In this document: piece by piece, positions 59,572-64,000 of the stretch
Layout: each line of letters starts with the position of its first letter
Position numbering within the stretch: position 1 is the stretch's first letter
Made by a program: the position numbers and the translations under genes
Origin: Trifolium pratense
Lineage: Eukaryota > Streptophyta > Magnoliopsida > Fabales > Fabaceae
Length of the DNA stretch: 64,000 nt
Direction: 5' to 3'
NCBI RefSeq assembly: GCF_020283565.1
Contig: NC_060065.1
Span: 21,924,866 to 21,988,865, forward strand
The notes under the pieces: model-generated
Told to the model about the DNA's origin: nothing
The model's input: the letters and a program-made list of their open reading frames with translations, nothing else
Databases searched by the model: none

Positions 59572-61976
59572 TGTCGCGGCGCGAAAAATAACCTCGAGTG
59601 TAAACACTCGAAAAGAAACAGAGTCGCCACCGAATTTTATTTATCCCAAAAAAGGGAAAGGAAAATATCGAGAAAACCTTGGGGTAGAGAAAAAAGGGTT
59701 CGGGAGTTGGTTATGCGAGGGGAAGGTATTAGCACCCCTCACATCCGTTGTACTCAACGGGAACCTTTTAGAGGGAAATGTTTGTTTGCTTTAATGTGTT
59801 TTTTAATGTTTGCTTGATTACTCGTTTCTTGCTTCATCGATAGAAAAAGTTTGTTTTTATTATTATTTATGTTATTATGGATGCGGGGAAAAAGGTTTTG
59901 TTTTTTATTATGCCCGACAAGATGTTGAATCTTGCTCCTACGTATTCCCAGGTGCAATGGGAAAATCAGGGTTTCGTAGTTCAGAGTAAAAAATGTTTGT
60001 GGGTTGGTTGTTTTTAGACGCATGACGTCTAAGTCGCATTCTCGTATTTAAACGCTGCTTGTATGCTCGTACTTTGGAGGCTTAAGCGTGGTTTGTGTTA
60101 CGGAGAAAGGACGAAAACGTCACTCGTTTTATGAAAAGAGTTTTACTTTTACTGCGCGCGTGGGCAGAGAAAAGGTTTGAGTGTGTTGAGTTGATTTTAG
60201 GAGTTTTAATGAAAACGTCCGAGAATGAGGATAATCCGAGTCACGAGCCATACGTCAGGGCCTCGAATTATCCGGGGAAGAATGTCATACGTCAGACTAA
60301 CCCCTTTTCACTCTAATTATGCTTAAGTTCTTTTATTTGATTTAAGAAAATCAAAAGGAAAGATAAAGCGGATAATGAAGTGTTTTAATGTTTTTTAGCG
60401 TTGGGGAATGAGAATGATTCAAGTCACGAGCCATACGTCAGGGTCTCGAATCATTCGGGGAGAGAAAGCCATACGTCAGACTAACCCTTTTTCATTCCAA
60501 TTATGATTTGATTTGATAAGTTTAAGCAAGATAAACAAAAAAACAAGCCAAGCAGACATAGTATAACCATAAACATATGCATGGACTGAAGCTTTTGTCA
60601 ACCGGTTAATTTTGTTTAATCGTGATTGTTTAGGAAAAAATAAGAATGAGAATAATTCGAGTCACGAGCCATACGTCAGGGCCTCGAATTATTCGGGGAA
60701 GAAAGTCATACGTCAGACTAACCCTTTTACATTCCATTTATTTTAGTTACGGGGTTTTTCAAGAAATAAGCACTTATTTAAATAGGCACTTAAAAATGGA
60801 CAAAAACGCCACTGGGGTGCAAAACTGGGTCTGGGGGTGAAGCAATAGTAATCTGCAACACCAAAGCCCAGCCGAGTTCGTCAAAAAAAACAAACAGAAC
60901 AAAAATGATTCAAAGTGTTATCAGGATCAGGGTGCACGATATGCTTCACAGATCTGGGCCTTCTGATTCATCAGACGGGTTGGATTTTAAAATAATCAAA
61001 CAGATCTCAGCCTTTCACCAGATCCAACAGACCTGTTTTAAACTTGGGAAGAAGCCAATGACGTGCTGACACGTCATCGTCTTCAACCCCCCTCCTTCTT
61101 CTTCACGTGAAAGCAACAACAAGAAGCCATGAAAGCTTCATCGAAGCTCACGGCTTCAACAACAACATCATCAATTTTTGACCAAAAAACAAAAGTTTAT
61201 ATACCTTTTCACTCGAAATATTTCGTAGATTATGAATATGAACTTATATTTTTCAAAAGATTTTTGTATCTCAAAAACGGTTCGAAACTTTAAAACCCAA
61301 AAAAACTTTAAATTTCACATTTGTTCGATTTAAGAAAAATCAAGGGTTGGAAAAGCTTCAGATGATGTTCAGGAGTAAAAAGCGTTGAGAATCTTACTGG
61401 TTTCGAGCTCTGTTTTGGTGGGTTAACACCTACTCTTTTCTTGGCTATTTTGAACTTTGAGTAAGCTCCTCTTGACGGTTTTCCTTTGTTTTTCTTGTGG
61501 GTTCAAGCTTAGGGAGGTGTTTTGAGTGATTTGGGTGAATAAAATTGAAGGTTGGAGGTGGTTTTAATGGATTTCGAATTTTTGGAAAAGTGATGAAAAG
61601 ATGAGTTTTTTTGGTTTTTTCTCTTCTCTGTTCTAGCTTCTAAAAATCGCCTCCCTGAGTTTCGGTTGCTTTATTTATACCCAAAAATTAGGGTTTATGT
61701 TTGATGGAAAAGGGAAAAAGTTGACTTTCAAATTTTTTCTTGTTGGAAGTAATGGTCCGAATGGGAAAGAGGACAATCCTTTGAGTTGGCTGTGCAGGTG
61801 TTGCAGTGGTGGTTTTAACATTTTGTTCTTGTCTCTGTTGTGTTGCAGGAAAAAGAAAGAAGGGAAAGGAAAATCCTTTCTGGGTTCAAGGATTTGCGTC
61901 TCTGATCTTGCTGTTCTTGGACATTTTTTTGATTTTTTTTTAATAAAATAAAAAAAAACAATAATAAATATTAATA

Positions 61977-62022
<46 letters not shown>

Positions 62023-62094
62023 GTAGTAGTAGAAAATAAGTGATGAAAATTAATTTTTTTTAAAAAAAGGGTAGGACAAAATTAGGGTATGACA
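59572..62094 (-). repeat. 5' LTR of the Ogre-like element
   Basis: 2523 bases without the hAT insertion. It contains the three GAGCCATACGTCAGG units (60245, 60428, 60666) and the AAT microsatellite at about 61975-62025. Confidence 0.92.
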
Positions 62095-62220
62095 GTAGTC
62101 GCTATGTTTTTGGTTTTATTTGCATTTGTACCTTTCTAGCTTTTGCTGTTATTTGCCCCTTAACATTTCTCATGTTTTGGTGGGTTTAATAAATTCACAT
62201 TTTGCTGCTCAAAAAAAAAA

Positions 62221-62940
<720 letters not shown>

Positions 62941-63069
62941 ATTCTACGCTCTCTCTGCCTCTCTATCTCTATTTTTATATTATAACTTTCTTCACTATCT
63001 TTCTTCAACATGCATGGATTTAAAGAATTTCATTTCCAACATGTTTATGTACCTATTCATTATCTTAGG

Positions 63070-63474
63070 CGACCTGTTTTGGATGGTTATAACTGGTGGC
63101 GAGGTCATGCTGCAGCCTTTCTTAAGTATGCAAATTTGCCTCCGGAAGCACTCAGACATGGGAGAGTAATCCAGGTTAGAGAATTTAAATGTCTAAATGT
63201 GTTGTACTTGAGGAGACTAGAAAGGCTTACCATACATAATGGAAAAGAGTGAAATTGAGTAGTAAAGACCTCTATGTTATATGAAGATGAAAACAGACAT
63301 CAATACTAGTTGATAAAATAACCTAATGCTGAGAAGCCATTGACACTAATCTCATGCTTTTAGCTTTTTTTTTATCCTCAAAATTTTATGTGTGATGGTC
63401 TAATATCATTTGTTTCAATGTCTGGAGTCTCAAATTATGCGTATTTAATTTGCAGCATAAGATGACAAGCGGCT
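63070..63474 (+). CDS. Two terminal exons of an unidentified gene
   Basis: An exon of 35 codons (63070-63174) begins after ATTATCTTAG and ends at CAG|GTTAGAG. It encodes RPVLDGYNWWRGHAAAFLKY, then ANLPPEALRHGRVIQ. A second exon begins after TTTGCAG at about 63457. In the same phase it adds HKMTSG and a stop (63472-63474). The peptide is clearly protein-like, but I do not recognise the family. The sequence left of the acceptor (ATGCATGGATTTAAAGAATT) is also open and could instead be exon. The remaining gene, if any, lies upstream across the retrotransposon. Confidence 0.45.
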
Positions 63475-63659
63475 AAGCATGCACATGCATCAGATGTGCA
63501 GTCAACATTAGATGACGATGCTTGAACACAATGACAGCAGGATGAGGATGTTGGCTTATCATCATTTTGTTATCATGAGAATTGTTTATTGCATATGTAC
63601 TTGAAATTTGTATCATATTGTGTGTGGGATGTAATGATGCTCACCTATTTCAATTTAGA

Positions 63660-63775
63660 GCTAAATTGTAATTTTAAACTTTGGTAACTTAGGGGGCCAA
63701 AAGTGCTATTTTGAAATATAGGGGACCAAAATCGCAACTTTTTGAAACTTAAGGGGCCAAAAGTGTAATTTAACC
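63660..63775. mobile_element. Short MITE (GCTAAATTGTAATTTT type)
   Basis: GCTAAATTGTAATTTTAAAC at the left pairs imperfectly with AAAAGTGTAATTTAACC at the right. The interior repeats GGGGNCCAAAAGTG three times. Confidence 0.55.
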
Positions 63776-63800
63776 TTCATGTTTAAAAGATTTTAAGTCA

Positions 63801-63949
63801 GTTAACCAAATTTGTTGTGCAACTCCCCAATTATCTACACATAATTCCTCACGTCTGTATTGTTATTAATTTAAAGGAATATTACTATTGTCAATACAGG
63901 TGTGGGGATGTTCATATAACTGGGGAGTTGGAGAACATATTTGGTTAGT
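63801..63949. mobile_element. Palindromic MITE (GTTAACCAAATTTGTTGTGC type)
   Basis: The left arm GTTAACCAAATTTGTTGTGC, CAACTCCCCAATTA and GTCTGTATTG pairs with CAATACAGGTGTGGGGATG, ACTGGGGAGTTG and ATATTTGGTTAGTT at the right. Confidence 0.7.
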
Positions 63950-64000
63950 TCTCTTAAAGTTTTTCAAACTTGAAAAAAATCTTTCACTTTTAACTTTTTT

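Larger units (their letters stand above)
50553..62094 (-). mobile_element. Ogre/Tat-like Ty3/gypsy element, non-autonomous (11.5 kb)
   Basis: The element reads on the minus strand. Its LTRs at 59572-62094 (5') and 50553-53680 (3') start TGTCATACCCTAATTTTGTC and end CGCGCCGCGACA. The target duplication GTAGT is at 50548-50552 and 62095-62099. The primer-binding site lies at 59551-59570 and the polypurine tract at 53681-53697. Between them are a leader, a gag frame, about 1.7 kb without coding sense and three tandem arrays. No protease, reverse transcriptase or integrase motif was seen, so it should depend on a full relative. LTR differences are few (about four substitutions noticed in 2.5 kb plus repeat-length changes), so it is young. 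Confidence 0.9.
49855..62220 (+). mobile_element. LINE fragment split by the Ogre-like element
   Basis: The LINE consists of 49855-50552 and 62095-62220. The left piece encodes FKNLWKSPAPSKVITFLWQL, then LDRIQTKDNLRKRRMI and a CVLC...ESACHVF zf-RVT segment. After a frameshift it continues as HCKRATEIWYAITRWSGLF and WHAYVWAIWTVRNDGVFNAK. The 3' UTR runs into the LTR and resumes after it (CGCTATGTTTTTGG), ending in an A run at about 62211-62220. Only the C-terminal part of ORF2 is present. Confidence 0.75.

Overview
The window is plant nuclear DNA. AT-rich spacer, spliced genes, many MITEs, LINEs and LTR retrotransposons all point that way. A CYP93A-like P450 cluster and an Ogre/Tat-type LTR element suggest a legume, probably of the Medicago/Trifolium/Pisum group; that placement is inference. 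No bacterial, organellar or viral gene was seen.

Layout. 0-4 kb: the last large exon of a RABA5-type Rab GTPase (+) and an intronless NAP1-related histone chaperone (-) with a long Asp/Tyr tail. 4-10.7 kb: non-coding DNA with an LTR-like block, an intact non-autonomous hAT element and several MITEs. 10.7-12.8 kb: a CYP93-like P450 with a single 1-base frameshift. 12.8-15 kb: relics (SINE-like, TRIM-like, LRR receptor, LTR-like). 15.2-23.6 kb: a large patchwork of reiterated non-coding blocks holding broken ABC1-kinase exons. 24-29 kb: small repeats, a LINE tail and a P450 relic. 29.2-32.5 kb: an intact two-exon CYP93A-like P450. 32.7-37.2 kb: a hAT element, an old antisense LINE carrying two MITEs, and Stowaways. 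37.8-43.6 kb: a LINE with RNase H, split by a young Ty1/copia element with identical-looking LTRs. 44.9-48.8 kb: a third CYP93 copy, now a pseudogene broken by a 1.4-kb Mutator-like insertion and an internal deletion that removed the heme ligand. 49-62 kb: a LINE fragment split by an 11.5-kb minus-strand Ogre/Tat-like element that has gag but no visible pol, three tandem arrays, and a hAT insertion in one LTR only. 62.2-64 kb: a TA repeat, exons of an unidentified gene and two MITEs.

How it fits together. The functional core is the tandem CYP93 family, predicted ER-membrane monooxygenases of phenolic or triterpenoid specialised metabolism: one intact copy, one frameshifted copy, one pseudogene and one relic. 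Most of the rest is layered transposon insertion. Several layers can be ordered because target-site duplications and empty sites are still readable. No clearly new biological system was found. The least explained parts are the 15-23.6 kb reiterated array with a duplicated open frame, the gag-only Ogre-like element with its arrays, and the long-TIR element inside the third P450.
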